DNA of 58,936 nucleotides, from NCBI GenBank assembly GCA_902493275.1, contig CABUOQ010000010.1:1-58936 (forward strand). The letters run 5' to 3'. This DNA is from an uncultured Bacillota bacterium. Its GTDB lineage: Bacteria > Bacillota_I > Bacilli_A > RFN20 > CAG-449. The translations under genes were made by a program, and so were the position numbers. Shown here piece by piece: positions 1-9,232 of the stretch (the stretch's first letter is position 1; each line of letters begins with the position of its first letter). The notes below the pieces were generated by a model. The model was not told where the DNA came from, searched no databases, and saw nothing but the letters and a program-made list of their open reading frames with translations.

Positions 1-13
1 ATTGCTTTTTCTT

Positions 14-967
14 TTATAAAGTATGAAAAACTGCTTTTACTTTAAAAACTTGCGATAATCCTACTTTTTCTATCGCACGATTTTTTTGTTTTTCGCTACT
101 ATGAGCATATCGCGCTAAAGTAACTGAAGGACTACTATGACCAAGAAGTTCAGATAAAGTTTTAATATCTGTTCCGGCTTCAATGGCTCTAGTGGCAAAA
201 GTATGACGCAAACTATGAAATCCGCGATGACGGATGTTTAATTTTTGTAAAAGAGTATCGAAACTTCTTTGATAATTTCCAATTCTTACAAATTTTCCTG
301 TTTTTGATGATATTAAATATTCTCCTCCCATTGATTTCAATGCCTTTATAAAAGGGATTAAACTCGTAGAAATAGGTATTTTTCGTTTTCCAAATTCCGT
401 TTTAGTCGAGCCAATGTAAGGATTACCATATTCTGATACTTTAACAATACTTGCGCTGCTATGAACAAAAATTATCTTTTGCTTTAAATCGATATCCTCC
501 CACCTTAATGCAAGAAGTTCACCAATTCTTAACCCGGTATATAATGAAATAATCACACCAAAATATCTAAGTTTATTTTTTTTAATAATATATTTTTCAA
601 GTTTATGCTGTTCATATTCAGAAAATATCTCAATCTTTTTTTGCTTATGCGCTAGATGAATATTGGAAAAATAGTCTTTGTTTATCACCTCTTTTTCAAT
701 AGCTAATGAAAATATGCGCTTTAAAACTCCAACAATTTGTAAGATTGTATTGTTTGCGAGTTTTGACTTTATTTTTTGTTTATCATATGATGACAATTTA
801 ATTATAAACTCTTTTAAATGCCGCCTTTGAAATTCTTCAATTTGCACATTTTTAAAATTTGGTAATATATGCGTCTTCAATACTTCTTTATAGCGAAGAT
901 ACGTCCTTTTCTTCCAATGAGATTTATTAATATCCAACCATTCTTTTGCTAATAATTCAAATAACAT
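14..967 (-). CDS. Phage-type tyrosine recombinase/integrase
   Basis: Site-specific DNA recombinase of 317 aa. Residues 1-100 look like an Int SAM-like core-binding domain and about 115-300 form the catalytic domain. The catalytic residues are visible: R147 in TGLRIGE, H251 and R254 in HSLRHTF, H277 in LGH, and nucleophile Y287 in LARYAHS. The AP2-like arm-binding domain common in conjugative-element integrases is absent, so it is a short form. The stop at 14-16 is inside the window, so the gene is complete. A perfect 9-bp inverted repeat lies just upstream (987-1015). No other mobile-element gene follows on the right; any element it mobilises would lie left of the window. A solo XerD-like domestic recombinase is possible, but the family resemblance is to phage/ICE integrases. 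Confidence 0.93.
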   Translation of the reverse strand: MLFELLAKEWLDINKSHWKKRTYLRYKEVLKTHILPNFKNVQIEEFQRRHLKEFIIKLSSYDKQKIKSKLANNTILQIVGVLKRIFSLAIEKEVINKDYFSNIHLAHKQKKIEIFSEYEQHKLEKYIIKKNKLRYFGVIISLYTGLRIGELLALRWEDIDLKQKIIFVHSSASIVKVSEYGNPYIGSTKTEFGKRKIPISTSLIPFIKALKSMGGEYLISSKTGKFVRIGNYQRSFDTLLQKLNIRHRGFHSLRHTFATRAIEAGTDIKTLSELLGHSSPSVTLARYAHSSEKQKNRAIEKVGLSQVFKVKAVFHTL

Positions 968-986
968 AAAATATTTCTTCCTATTC

Positions 987-1015
987 TACAAGAAAATTAC
1001 ATTTTATTTCTTGTA
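987..1015. promoter_or_regulatory. Inverted repeat between integrase and flavoprotein genes
   Basis: TACAAGAAA at 987-995 is repeated in inverted orientation as TTTCTTGTA at 1007-1015, a perfect 9-bp match around an 11-nt centre. It lies 20 nt upstream of the integrase start. No clean T-tract follows on the minus strand, so an operator for the integrase promoter is as likely as a weak terminator of the upstream gene. Confidence 0.4.
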
Positions 1016-1079
1016 TAAAATATTTTATTTACTTTTTTTATCACAACTAAGAATATAATCTAAAGTCTAAAAAACAATA

Positions 1080-2228
1080 TTAATTATGTTTCTTATTTTC
1101 CAAATTTTTAGCGATAAAATATCCACAAGCTAAGGCAAAATGAATATTATAACCACCACATTTTCCATCGACATCGATTACTTCTCCCCCGACAAAGATG
1201 TTTGGATATCTTTTTAAAGATAGATTATCAAAATTAATTTCCTCACAAGATATACCACCTGAAGTAACTTGAGATTCTCTTAATGGATATAAATCTTTTA
1301 AATGATAAATTTTATCTTTAATTTCTTCATTATACGAAACATTTAAAAGCAGATACTCTGATATCTCTGCACATAATAATGATTTATAAGCAAATGATAA
1401 TGATGTTTGTTCAATTAATCTATTTAATTCTAAAATATTTATTTCAGGAATGAAATCAATATGTAATTCACAACGATTAATATCTAAATTATAACGATTA
1501 ATATATGAAGAAACATTAAAAATAACTATGCCTGAAATACCATCTTTTTTAAAAATAATTTCGCCTTTTTCGCAAAAGATCAGCTTATTATCATGAAACA
1601 ATTTAACATTGACTTTAGCTCTTTTACCAACAATTGATTTATCAATTTTTTCCTTAAGGATAATAGGACAAAGACTAGGGCTAATATTAGTAAATTTCAA
1701 GCCGAGATTTTGTAAAAAATTATAATTATCACATGAATAAAAATATGATGCACCTCCGCTAGTGATAATTGCGATATCAGTAACAATAACTCCTTGATTT
1801 AAAATCAATCGAATTTGTTCACCTTTTTTTTCAATATCTATAACAGAAGTATCAGTCAATATTTTTACTCCTAATTGTTTCAATGCCTCGGTTAATAAAA
1901 ACAAAACGGTTTTTGAAGAATTAGAAATTGGATATCTTCTTCCTTCTTCATCATGATAATAATATAAATGAATTTGTTGATAGAATTCTTCTTCATATCC
2001 TTGATAAATACTTAGAATATTTTTTATTTTATCGCCATTTTTATAATCGCTATCTGATATATTCTCATTAGAAAAATTACATCTTCCATTTCCTGAAACT
2101 TTAATTCTATTTCCAATACTAGAATCTTTTTCAAGTAAAATAACTTCATCTGAAGGATAATGTTTTTTTAAATGGTATGCAGTTGAAATTCCGCATACTC
2201 CTCCACCAACTATTACAATTTTTTTCAT
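1080..2228 (-). CDS. FAD-dependent oxidoreductase, HI0933/BaiN-like flavoprotein
   Basis: Predicted cytoplasmic flavoprotein of 382 aa, near the usual 390-420 aa of the family. The N-terminus carries the dinucleotide-binding glycine motif GGGVCGIS (about residues 8-15) followed by the acidic end of strand 2 (LLEKD). The family hallmark GNGRCNFSN follows at about 46-54. The C-terminus has the typical VTSGGISCEEI and GGYNIHFALACG segments that close the FAD site. The physiological substrate of this family is generally unknown. It has its own promoter: an extended -10 (TG-T-TAAGAT, 2235-2243 on the minus strand) ends only 6 nt before the ATG, with no Shine-Dalgarno sequence. It is divergent from the kinase at 2291. 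Confidence 0.88.
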   Translation of the reverse strand: MKKIVIVGGGVCGISTAYHLKKHYPSDEVILLEKDSSIGNRIKVSGNGRCNFSNENISDSDYKNGDKIKNILSIYQGYEEEFYQQIHLYYYHDEEGRRYPISNSSKTVLFLLTEALKQLGVKILTDTSVIDIEKKGEQIRLILNQGVIVTDIAIITSGGASYFYSCDNYNFLQNLGLKFTNISPSLCPIILKEKIDKSIVGKRAKVNVKLFHDNKLIFCEKGEIIFKKDGISGIVIFNVSSYINRYNLDINRCELHIDFIPEINILELNRLIEQTSLSFAYKSLLCAEISEYLLLNVSYNEEIKDKIYHLKDLYPLRESQVTSGGISCEEINFDNLSLKRYPNIFVGGEVIDVDGKCGGYNIHFALACGYFIAKNLENKKHN

Positions 2229-2256
2229 ATTTTTATCTTAACACTAATAATTTCTG

Positions 2257-2284
2257 TTTACTATTAATTTTTTGTTGCTATAAT
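2257..2284 (+). promoter_or_regulatory. Promoter of guanylate-kinase-like gene, candidate leaderless
   Basis: A perfect TATAAT at 2279-2284 is preceded by TTTACT at 2257-2262 with a 16-nt spacer. The ATG begins at 2291, 6 nt after the -10 box, so the expected transcription start coincides with the initiation codon. There is no room for a ribosome-binding site. Confidence 0.6.
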
Positions 2285-2290
2285 AAAAAT

Positions 2291-2833
2291 ATGCTTATTT
2301 TAATGGGACCATCTGCAAGTGGCAAAACCGAAATCGCTAAAATTTTAGATCAAAATTTTAACTTGCATAAAGTAATTACACATACAACAAGAGAAATGCG
2401 AATTAATGAAAAGAATAACATTGATTACCATTTTGTCGACAAAAAAACTTTTTTAGCGATGAAAGAAAATCATCGTTTTATTGAAACCACTGTATATAAT
2501 GATAATTTTTATGGAACGTCTATCGATGAAATTGATGATAATAAATGCATTGTTCTCGACCCTAATGGCGCGAATAATTTGAAACAGATGAAACTCAAAA
2601 ATATCTTTATCGTCTATCTAAATTGTGATGAATGTATAAGAATCGCTCGAATGCATTCCCGCAATGATAAAGAAGATAAAATCAAATCTCGAATTCAATC
2701 AGATTCTTATTCATTTAATAAAAATACTAAGTCTATCGCGGATTTATGTATCGATTCAAATCAACTTACTCCTAAAGACTTAGCATCTATTATTTATGAA
2801 AAATATCAAGGATTTCTCAAAGCTAATCAATAA
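2291..2833 (+). CDS. Guanylate kinase-like nucleotide kinase
   Basis: A 180-aa P-loop kinase resembling guanylate kinase. Walker A GPSASGKT is at residues 5-12. The GMP-binding segment is represented by THTTREMR and IDYHFVDKKTF, followed by FIETTVYNDNFYGTS. The frame is open upstream to 2177, but that stretch lies inside the divergent gene and upstream of a perfect TATAAT (2279-2284), so the start is placed at 2291. It is shorter than canonical Gmk (about 200 aa) and lacks part of the lid, so it may be a paralogue rather than the essential Gmk. Its end overlaps the ABC-F gene tail-to-tail by 7 nt. Confidence 0.82.
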   Translation: MLILMGPSASGKTEIAKILDQNFNLHKVITHTTREMRINEKNNIDYHFVDKKTFLAMKENHRFIETTVYNDNFYGTSIDEIDDNKCIVLDPNGANNLKQMKLKNIFIVYLNCDECIRIARMHSRNDKEDKIKSRIQSDSYSFNKNTKSIADLCIDSNQLTPKDLASIIYEKYQGFLKANQ

Positions 2834-4422
2834 CGCTTTTCTGTAAATCCTTTTTCTTTTAAAACGAGGAACTCATCATAAGTGGTTACTTTATCAATAA
2901 ATGTATTCTCATCAATATACATTATACGATTAGCCACTGAATTTAATAATTCATGATCGTGACTTGAGAATAATAAAACACCTTTATAGTTGATCATTCC
3001 TTTATTTAACGCAGATATTGATTCTAAATCTAAATGGTTAGTTGGATCATCAAAAATCATAAAGTTTGAGGCATTGAGCATTGTTTTAGCTAGCATACAT
3101 CGAACCTTTTCACCACCAGAAATTACATTTGCTGGTTTTAATGCCTCTTCATTTGAAAAGAGCATTCTACCTAAAAATCCCCGCAAGTAAGACTCATGCT
3201 GATCTTTAGAATATGGTCTTAACCAATCTAACAAAGAATCATCTGTTTTAAAATATTCATCATTGTTTGATTCCATATAACTTGCCGTTATAGTTATACC
3301 AAATTTTATTTTGCCTTCATCAGGTTCAACTTTTCCCATTAATGTATCGAAAAAAGTTGTTATCGCCAAAGTGTTTGGCCCGATTACAGCTACTTTATCT
3401 CCTTTATTCAAAGAGAAACTTACATTTTTAAAAAATCCCTTTTTAGATAATGATTCCACTTCTAAAACATCATTTCCAATCTGTCGTTCAAATTTAAATT
3501 CGATGAATGGATATACTCTTGAAGATGGTTTTATATCATCTAAATTAATTTTTTCTAATTCTTTTTTTCGAGAAGTTGCTTGTTTAGATTTGGATGCGTT
3601 CGCAGAGAATCTAGCAATAAATTCTTGTAATTCTTTGATTCTTTGTTCTTTTTTAGCGTTATTATCCCGCATTTGCTTTTGAATTAATTGACTTGATTCA
3701 TACCAGAAATTGTAATTACCAACGTATAAATTAATCCCACCATAGTCAACATCGCATATTCTCGTACATACTTTATTTAAAAAGTAACGATCGTGACTTA
3801 CAACAATAACCATGTTTTCAAAATTATATAAAAAGTTTTCTAACCAATTAACCGCTAAAGCATCTAAGTTATTGGTTGGTTCATCTAGTAATAGGATATC
3901 CGGATTACCAAAAAGAGCTTGTGCTAGCAAAACCTTAACTTTTTGTTTCATATCTAATTCCGACATTAAGCAATACTGAAGTGATGAATCAATTCCTAAA
4001 GATGATAATAATGACGCTGCTTCAGATTCTGATTCATATCCGCCCATTTCCATATATTCGTTTTCTAATTCACCAGCTCTAATGCCATCTTCATCAGAAA
4101 AATCCTCTTTAGCGTATAGTTGCTCTTTTTCTTTAGCAACCTCAACAAGACGTGGATATCCTTGTAAAACCGTATCGATGACCGTAAAATTATCATACGC
4201 GTTATGATTTTGTTTTAAGATTGACATTCTTTCTTTTTCTGTTAATTCCACTGAGCCAGAAGTAGGCTCTAATTCACCGGATATTATCTTTAAAAACGTG
4301 GATTTACCCGCCCCATTTGCGCCAATAATCCCATAGCAATTATCCTTTTGAAATTTTAAATTGACGTCTTTAAAAAGCATTCTTGGGCCGAATTGCATTG
4401 ATACATTATTAACAAGTAACAT
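2827..4422 (-). CDS. ABC-F family ATPase, YkpA/YbiT-like
   Basis: A soluble ABC-F protein of 531 aa with two ATP-binding domains and no membrane segment. Proteins of this class act on ribosomes. NBD1 has Walker A GANGAGKS, signature SELDMKQ (degenerate) and Walker B LLLDEPTNNLD. The linker has the family block IARFSANASKSKQATSRKK. NBD2 has the signature SGGEKVRC, but its Walker A is GPNTLAITT (Ile where Lys is expected) and its Walker B reads IFDDPTNHLD (Asp for the catalytic Glu). An AAGGGGG ribosome site precedes the ATG. The gene overlaps the end of the SDR gene by 14 nt and is last in the operon 6287 to 2827. It terminates with TGA. Confidence 0.92.
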   Translation of the reverse strand: MLLVNNVSMQFGPRMLFKDVNLKFQKDNCYGIIGANGAGKSTFLKIISGELEPTSGSVELTEKERMSILKQNHNAYDNFTVIDTVLQGYPRLVEVAKEKEQLYAKEDFSDEDGIRAGELENEYMEMGGYESESEAASLLSSLGIDSSLQYCLMSELDMKQKVKVLLAQALFGNPDILLLDEPTNNLDALAVNWLENFLYNFENMVIVVSHDRYFLNKVCTRICDVDYGGINLYVGNYNFWYESSQLIQKQMRDNNAKKEQRIKELQEFIARFSANASKSKQATSRKKELEKINLDDIKPSSRVYPFIEFKFERQIGNDVLEVESLSKKGFFKNVSFSLNKGDKVAVIGPNTLAITTFFDTLMGKVEPDEGKIKFGITITASYMESNNDEYFKTDDSLLDWLRPYSKDQHESYLRGFLGRMLFSNEEALKPANVISGGEKVRCMLAKTMLNASNFMIFDDPTNHLDLESISALNKGMINYKGVLLFSSHDHELLNSVANRIMYIDENTFIDKVTTYDEFLVLKEKGFTEKRY

Positions 4423-5314
4423 CTATTTTCCCCCTTAATGATATAATTTCTTCTGTTTGAGATATTATTTCTGCATGATCGAATCTTTTAGGAATTCTTT
4501 TTATACATGGATATCCAGAAATAGCAAAAAGGCCTCGTGGTTTAATATAAATATTCTTCTTATAAGGAAGTATGCATCCCAAAAGACTACATAGAGCCGC
4601 CTTTTCTGCTGAATGCGTAAATAAATTTAAAAATCTTCTTCCCGCACGAGCAAAGGCAGATGATAAGCCCGTATCTTTATTAAATAATATATTAGTTGAA
4701 CACACACCTGGATGTACTAAGAATACATTCGGATTCTCTTCTTTATTTAGATAAAATGCCTCAGAAGATAACAAAAATTTAGAATATCCATATAGTTTAT
4801 TTCTAGAACATGTTTGATATTTATCTAATCCAATATTTTTACTTAAAGTGGCAGTTAATGAAGTTACAATAACTAAACGTGCATTGTTTTTATGTAAATA
4901 TTCTTTTAAATTATTTAACAGATAATATTGTCCGAAATAATTCGTAGCTAAAGTTAATTCTAAATCATCTTTAGATTTCATTCCCTTTTTAGGAAAATAG
5001 ATACCTGCATTAAAAACGATGCCATCAATACATTGATATTTATTTTTTAACTCATCCGAAAATTTTTTTATCGATTCAAACGATGATTGATCATAAATCA
5101 TTATTTCCGCTTTGGCATTAGGAATTTCTTTTATAATTTCTTGAAAAGCTTTTTCTGCTTTTTGTTTATTTCGGCAAGCCATTATCACTTTTGCATTGAG
5201 GAACATTAGATATTTACTTAATTCATATCCTATTCCAGAATTAGCACCTGTAACAACAAAAACTTTTCCTGTTAAATCAGCATTTAATTTGTTTATATAC
5301 TTAATATACTTCAT
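4409..5314 (-). CDS. Short-chain dehydrogenase/reductase, retinol-dehydrogenase-like
   Basis: NAD(P)-dependent oxidoreductase of 301 aa with a Rossmann fold. The cofactor motif TGANSGIG is at about residues 19-26, NAG is present in VFNAGIYFP, and the catalytic pair appears as YGYSK. The sequence is of the classical/extended SDR type seen in retinol-dehydrogenase-like and oxidoreductase-like bacterial proteins; the substrate cannot be told. One nucleotide separates it from the upstream DHH phosphoesterase gene and it overlaps the downstream ABC-F gene, so the three are almost certainly co-transcribed and translationally coupled. Confidence 0.87.
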   Translation of the reverse strand: MKYIKYINKLNADLTGKVFVVTGANSGIGYELSKYLMFLNAKVIMACRNKQKAEKAFQEIIKEIPNAKAEIMIYDQSSFESIKKFSDELKNKYQCIDGIVFNAGIYFPKKGMKSKDDLELTLATNYFGQYYLLNNLKEYLHKNNARLVIVTSLTATLSKNIGLDKYQTCSRNKLYGYSKFLLSSEAFYLNKEENPNVFLVHPGVCSTNILFNKDTGLSSAFARAGRRFLNLFTHSAEKAALCSLLGCILPYKKNIYIKPRGLFAISGYPCIKRIPKRFDHAEIISQTEEIISLRGKIDVTC

Positions 5315-5315
5315 G

Positions 5316-6287
5316 CTATTTTATTAACTCATCTAAATCATTAATAAGATTATCTAATTCATCTAATGAAGCAAGTTTAGCACCAGAGGCATTTTCATGT
5401 CCTCCGCCGCGATATTTTTCAGCAATCTTATTAATTGGTATATTTTTTGAACGAATTGAAACGCGATATTCATTTCTATTTACATCTTCACTGACACTAA
5501 CCCAAATTTCAATTCCCTTAATATTAGAAAAGATGCTCATATGAATTTTAGCTTGATCAACACGAATATTAAATTGCTCAAGTTCTTCTTTATTAAAGAC
5601 ATAATAAGCTACGCCATGTTGACTAATTTTATAATTATTTAAAAGATATTTTTGAATTTCCAAATCCATCAATGTTTTTTCATACATGATTTGATAAACA
5701 TCTTTACTGATATTAATTCCTTTTTCAATACAATAAGTTGCACTTTCAAAAGTATGGATAGAAGTTGATGGAAATAAGAATCTTCCTGAATCTCCAACCA
5801 TACCTGTAAATAAATATTTTGCACATAAAGGAGACATTGGATATTTTTTTTCATTGGATGCAATAAAATCAACTATTAATTCTGCACATGAAGCTAATTC
5901 ATCTTTAACAATATTAATTAACCCATAGTTTTCTACTGCTGGATGGTGATCAAATTTAATTATTTCTTTTGCTTTTTGAAATGCTTTATTATCTATTCTA
6001 GCCGTATTTCCTGTATCAACTACTATAGCTAAAAAATCACCGAGTTCATCGACATTAACCTCTTCAATATGAGGGAAAAGTCTTGGTGTAAAATCGATAA
6101 AATCATTTCCCATCGAATATATTTTCTTTAATGGGAATGAATCCTTTAACCATGTAACTAATCCATTTTGTGTTCCTGAAGCATCAAAATCAGGAAATTC
6201 ATGGCGAAACACCAATATGGTGTCATATTCTTTTATTTTCTTTAATACTTCTTTATATTGATTTTTAAATTCATCTAAAATTTTCAT
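5316..6287 (-). CDS. nrnA: DHH/DHHA1 phosphoesterase, NrnA-like (oligoribonuclease/pAp phosphatase)
   Basis: A 323-aa bifunctional nanoRNase/pAp phosphatase family member that degrades short oligoribonucleotides and 3'-phosphoadenosine 5'-phosphate. Metal-binding motifs are visible in order: HEFPDFDASG, VDTGNTAR and DHHPA. The C-terminal DHHA1 substrate-binding motif GGGHENASGA is near residue 300. The frame is open to an ATG at 6314, but AAAGGAG sits 8 nt upstream of the ATG at 6287, which is chosen as the start. A TATAAT box (6318-6323, minus strand) lies upstream, giving a short leader. First gene of an operon with the SDR and ABC-F genes. Confidence 0.9.
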   Translation of the reverse strand: MKILDEFKNQYKEVLKKIKEYDTILVFRHEFPDFDASGTQNGLVTWLKDSFPLKKIYSMGNDFIDFTPRLFPHIEEVNVDELGDFLAIVVDTGNTARIDNKAFQKAKEIIKFDHHPAVENYGLINIVKDELASCAELIVDFIASNEKKYPMSPLCAKYLFTGMVGDSGRFLFPSTSIHTFESATYCIEKGINISKDVYQIMYEKTLMDLEIQKYLLNNYKISQHGVAYYVFNKEELEQFNIRVDQAKIHMSIFSNIKGIEIWVSVSEDVNRNEYRVSIRSKNIPINKIAEKYRGGGHENASGAKLASLDELDNLINDLDELIK

Positions 6288-6370
6288 GAAGACTTCTCCT
6301 TTCATAATCCACATGAAATTATAACAAATATAATCAATATTTATAATATATTTAGGATAAATCTATTATT

Positions 6371-7747
6371 TTAAGAATTATTTTCAGCAAGGCATTTATT
6401 AAACGCTCGATTTCTTAAAAGATAATATAATAATGTATGCGCGACAAAAGTCAAAATCCAAGATATCGGATATGATACATATAAAGCATCCAAGGTTGGA
6501 TTAAATTTGAAAACAGTATATATCCAAATAATTCTAAACGCACATGCTCCAATTAAAGAAGTAATCATTGGAATTAAAGCGTATCCTAACCCTCTAAGCA
6601 TTCCGCATGCAACATCCATAATTCCACAAAGAAAATAGAATACACACATATAAAACATACGTTTAATTCCAATTTCAATTGCTCCTTCACTAGAAGTATA
6701 AAGTCTTAATAAATATCTTCCTAGTACAAAAGATAATCCTCCCATGACCACACCAATAATTGATACGATAATAAGACAATACATGAATACTTTTTTGATA
6801 TTATTAACTTTCTTAGCCCCATAATTTTGACCAGTGAAAGATAAAGCTGCATGATATATTGAATTCATTGCAGTATAAGTGAATCCTTCAATATTTTGAG
6901 CGGCGGAATTACCATTCATTACCGTGGATCCAAAAGAATTAACACTCGATTGAATTAAAACATTAGAAATAGAAAATATACTTCCTTGAATTCCAGCAGG
7001 CAAACCAATCATCGAAATTTCCATTGCCTCCTTAGAATAAATTCTCATTCCCTTTATTTCTAGATGAGCATATCCTTTATTTCTTATCAGCGAAACAGTT
7101 ACTAAAATTGCTGAGATAAATTGAGAAACAATCGTTGCAATAGCCACTCCCATGACATCTAATGAAAATCCTAAAACAAACACAAAGTTTAAAGCTACAT
7201 TTATTAAGCCAGAAATCGCTAAAAATATTAAAGGACGTTTGGTATCACCTGTAGCCCTTAAAAGTGCCGCGCCAAAGTTATATAATAAATTAAATGGCAT
7301 CCCAATAAAATATATTTTTACATATATACTTGATAATTCTATGACATCATCTGGAGTTTTCATCCATTTCAAAAATATTCCCGAACAAAAAAAGCCAAAT
7401 ATTCCAACAATAATTCCTAAAATTATTGAAAGTAGAATTGCTGAAGAAACCACTCTCGAAGCTTTTTGCACATTTTTAGCGCCTATGCACTTTGCTAATG
7501 CCACATTAGCGCCAACTGATAATCCCATAAAAGCATTAACAATTAAGTTAATCAAAGAGCCCGTATTTCCTATTGCCCCTACAGAATTACTACTACCAAA
7601 ATTACCAACAACGATTAAATCAGCTGCATTATATAGCAATTGTAAAATTCCTGATAACATTAATGGAATCGCAAAAATGACAATCTTCTTAAAAAGATTG
7701 CCAGAGCACATATCCATTTCATTTTTAGACAAGATTTTGTTATTCAT
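6371..7747 (-). CDS. MATE family efflux transporter
   Basis: Multidrug and toxin extrusion-type cation-coupled antiporter of 458 aa with about 12 predicted membrane helices, the usual size for MatE proteins. The start has the typical 'PLMLSGILQLLYNAAD' first helix and the VGNFGSSNSVGAIGNT loop; the second half repeats the fold (GLPAGIQGSIFSISNVLIQ). Substrate is not predictable; the NorM/DinF-like branches include drug, flavin and lipid-linked cargo. It lies 21 nt downstream of the glycosyltransferase gene and has a GAGG site, so the two form an operon. Confidence 0.92.
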   Translation of the reverse strand: MNNKILSKNEMDMCSGNLFKKIVIFAIPLMLSGILQLLYNAADLIVVGNFGSSNSVGAIGNTGSLINLIVNAFMGLSVGANVALAKCIGAKNVQKASRVVSSAILLSIILGIIVGIFGFFCSGIFLKWMKTPDDVIELSSIYVKIYFIGMPFNLLYNFGAALLRATGDTKRPLIFLAISGLINVALNFVFVLGFSLDVMGVAIATIVSQFISAILVTVSLIRNKGYAHLEIKGMRIYSKEAMEISMIGLPAGIQGSIFSISNVLIQSSVNSFGSTVMNGNSAAQNIEGFTYTAMNSIYHAALSFTGQNYGAKKVNNIKKVFMYCLIIVSIIGVVMGGLSFVLGRYLLRLYTSSEGAIEIGIKRMFYMCVFYFLCGIMDVACGMLRGLGYALIPMITSLIGACAFRIIWIYTVFKFNPTLDALYVSYPISWILTFVAHTLLYYLLRNRAFNKCLAENNS

Positions 7748-7768
7748 AACAATAACCTCAAAAGAATT

Positions 7769-9109
7769 TTATAACAATTCTATTGATACTGCATCATCGT
7801 GTGGAATAGGAGTCCATTTTACTTTTTTAAATAATGCAGTCATTGAAAGTGGAAGATAAAATGCCATAAAAAGAGGGAAAGTAAATGTATATAAAACTAT
7901 TTTTCCTTTAGATGCTTTCATTTTTTTGCCATATTTAATTGAGCAACATGCTGAAAAGAATAAGAACATACAATAAGCACCAAAGAAGAAATTAAACAAA
8001 CTCAATAAAGTGCTATTTAAATAAACTTCTAATGGCATCATTTTTATTAAAAAATAGAACGTATTAACTAAAAAAGTTATTATCGACCATGCGAATAAAA
8101 TAATTGGTACTGGTGCGACATGAATAGCTAATTCAAATCTAGTTTGTGAAGGCTTAAGTAAGCATTTTTTCCCTAATCTACCATCATATTTTGCAAAACA
8201 TTGATGAGTTCCTTTACACCATCTAAGTCTTTGATTTAAAGAAACCTTTAAAGACTCTGGTTGTTCATCATAGAAAACCGCATCCTCGCAATACTCTATT
8301 TTTATACCATCTATAGCGCAATTAAGGGAGAATTCAATATCTTCAACCATGGTATTAAACTTCCAACCATCGTATTTTACTAATACATCACGTTTTACAA
8401 AAAAACCTGTCCCGGATATAAAAGTTCCCATCCCAAGCAGACTTCGTGAATGATGTAATAATAAACATTCTCGATAAAACGAAAATCCTTGACCAGCAGT
8501 AATCCAATTCTTTGCAAAATTTTTTGAATCTCTAAATGAGGTTGCAACTTCAACACCTGAATCAAATAATTTATTCATTTCTTTGGTAAAACTAGAAGAG
8601 ACCAAATTATCAGCATCAAAAACAAAAAAGGCTTCGAAATCATCGTATGCTTTATCTTCCATAATGCGATGCAATATATAATCTAAAGCGTATGACTTAC
8701 CAACTTTAATATTATTTTTTCTTTTGTATACTATCGCTCCATGTTCTTGTGCGACTTCGGCAGTATTATCAGTGCAATTATCAGCAACGACAAACACTTG
8801 CATTAATTCACGCGGATAATCTTGTTCATATATCGAATCAATTAAATATGGAATAACTTTAGCTTCATTTCTAGCAGAAATTATATAAGCATATTTATGA
8901 TTTTTCTTGGCTTCTGGCCATTTTTTACTTTTAGTGAATAATCCAACAAAAGCATGAAAAAATTGATGAGCATAACATACGAACATAAAGATCATCATTA
9001 TTATATTTAAAACGTAAAAAACAGATTGTACAATATTATATATCTCTTGAGCAGTTGTCGCTCCTTTATATCTAATTAAGAAAGAACTAATTTCTAATAT
9101 AGAATTCAC
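7769..9109 (-). CDS. Membrane glycosyltransferase family 2 (processive type)
   Basis: About 446 aa with one N-terminal membrane helix, a cytosolic GT-A domain and about three C-terminal helices, like polysaccharide synthases of the hyaluronan/poly-GlcNAc type. Donor-binding motifs include ISARNEAKVIPYL, VVADNCTDNT, the DAD triad in FDADN, an ED pair in MVEDIEFS, and QRLRWCKG (the QxxRW motif). The start is set at GTG 9109 because AAAGGAG lies 8 nt upstream and the promoter's -10 box (9147-9152) overlaps the alternative ATG at 9148. Co-transcribed with the MATE transporter, which suggests, but does not prove, a linked envelope-glycan function. Confidence 0.88.
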   Translation of the reverse strand: MNSILEISSFLIRYKGATTAQEIYNIVQSVFYVLNIIMMIFMFVCYAHQFFHAFVGLFTKSKKWPEAKKNHKYAYIISARNEAKVIPYLIDSIYEQDYPRELMQVFVVADNCTDNTAEVAQEHGAIVYKRKNNIKVGKSYALDYILHRIMEDKAYDDFEAFFVFDADNLVSSSFTKEMNKLFDSGVEVATSFRDSKNFAKNWITAGQGFSFYRECLLLHHSRSLLGMGTFISGTGFFVKRDVLVKYDGWKFNTMVEDIEFSLNCAIDGIKIEYCEDAVFYDEQPESLKVSLNQRLRWCKGTHQCFAKYDGRLGKKCLLKPSQTRFELAIHVAPVPIILFAWSIITFLVNTFYFLIKMMPLEVYLNSTLLSLFNFFFGAYCMFLFFSACCSIKYGKKMKASKGKIVLYTFTFPLFMAFYLPLSMTALFKKVKWTPIPHDDAVSIELL

Positions 9110-9146
9110 TTCATTCACTCCTTTAACCTTAAAGAAGGTCCTATAC

Positions 9147-9175
9147 ATTGTATCCTATCAAACAAATAATTTCAA
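9147..9175 (-). promoter_or_regulatory. Promoter of the GT2-MATE operon
   Basis: On the minus strand TTGAAA (9170-9175) and TACAAT (9147-9152) are separated by exactly 17 nt. The predicted transcript starts near 9140, downstream of the in-frame ATG at 9148, which supports the GTG start at 9109. Confidence 0.65.
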
Positions 9176-9232
9176 ATAATTAAAGTGCTTTTCACTATTT
9201 ACTACAATTATTATTAGTTGATAATATAATTA

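Noticed and set aside
2177..2290. N-terminal extension of the guanylate-kinase-like gene
   Set aside because: It lies inside the divergent gene and upstream of a perfect TATAAT; the P-loop begins right after the ATG at 2291.
3311..3682. Plus-strand frame inside the ABC-F gene
   Set aside because: Antisense shadow of a gene with unmistakable ABC motifs.
7152..7859. Long plus-strand frame of 235 codons
   Set aside because: It is the antisense of the MATE transporter gene, which has clear membrane motifs; low-complexity codon shadow.
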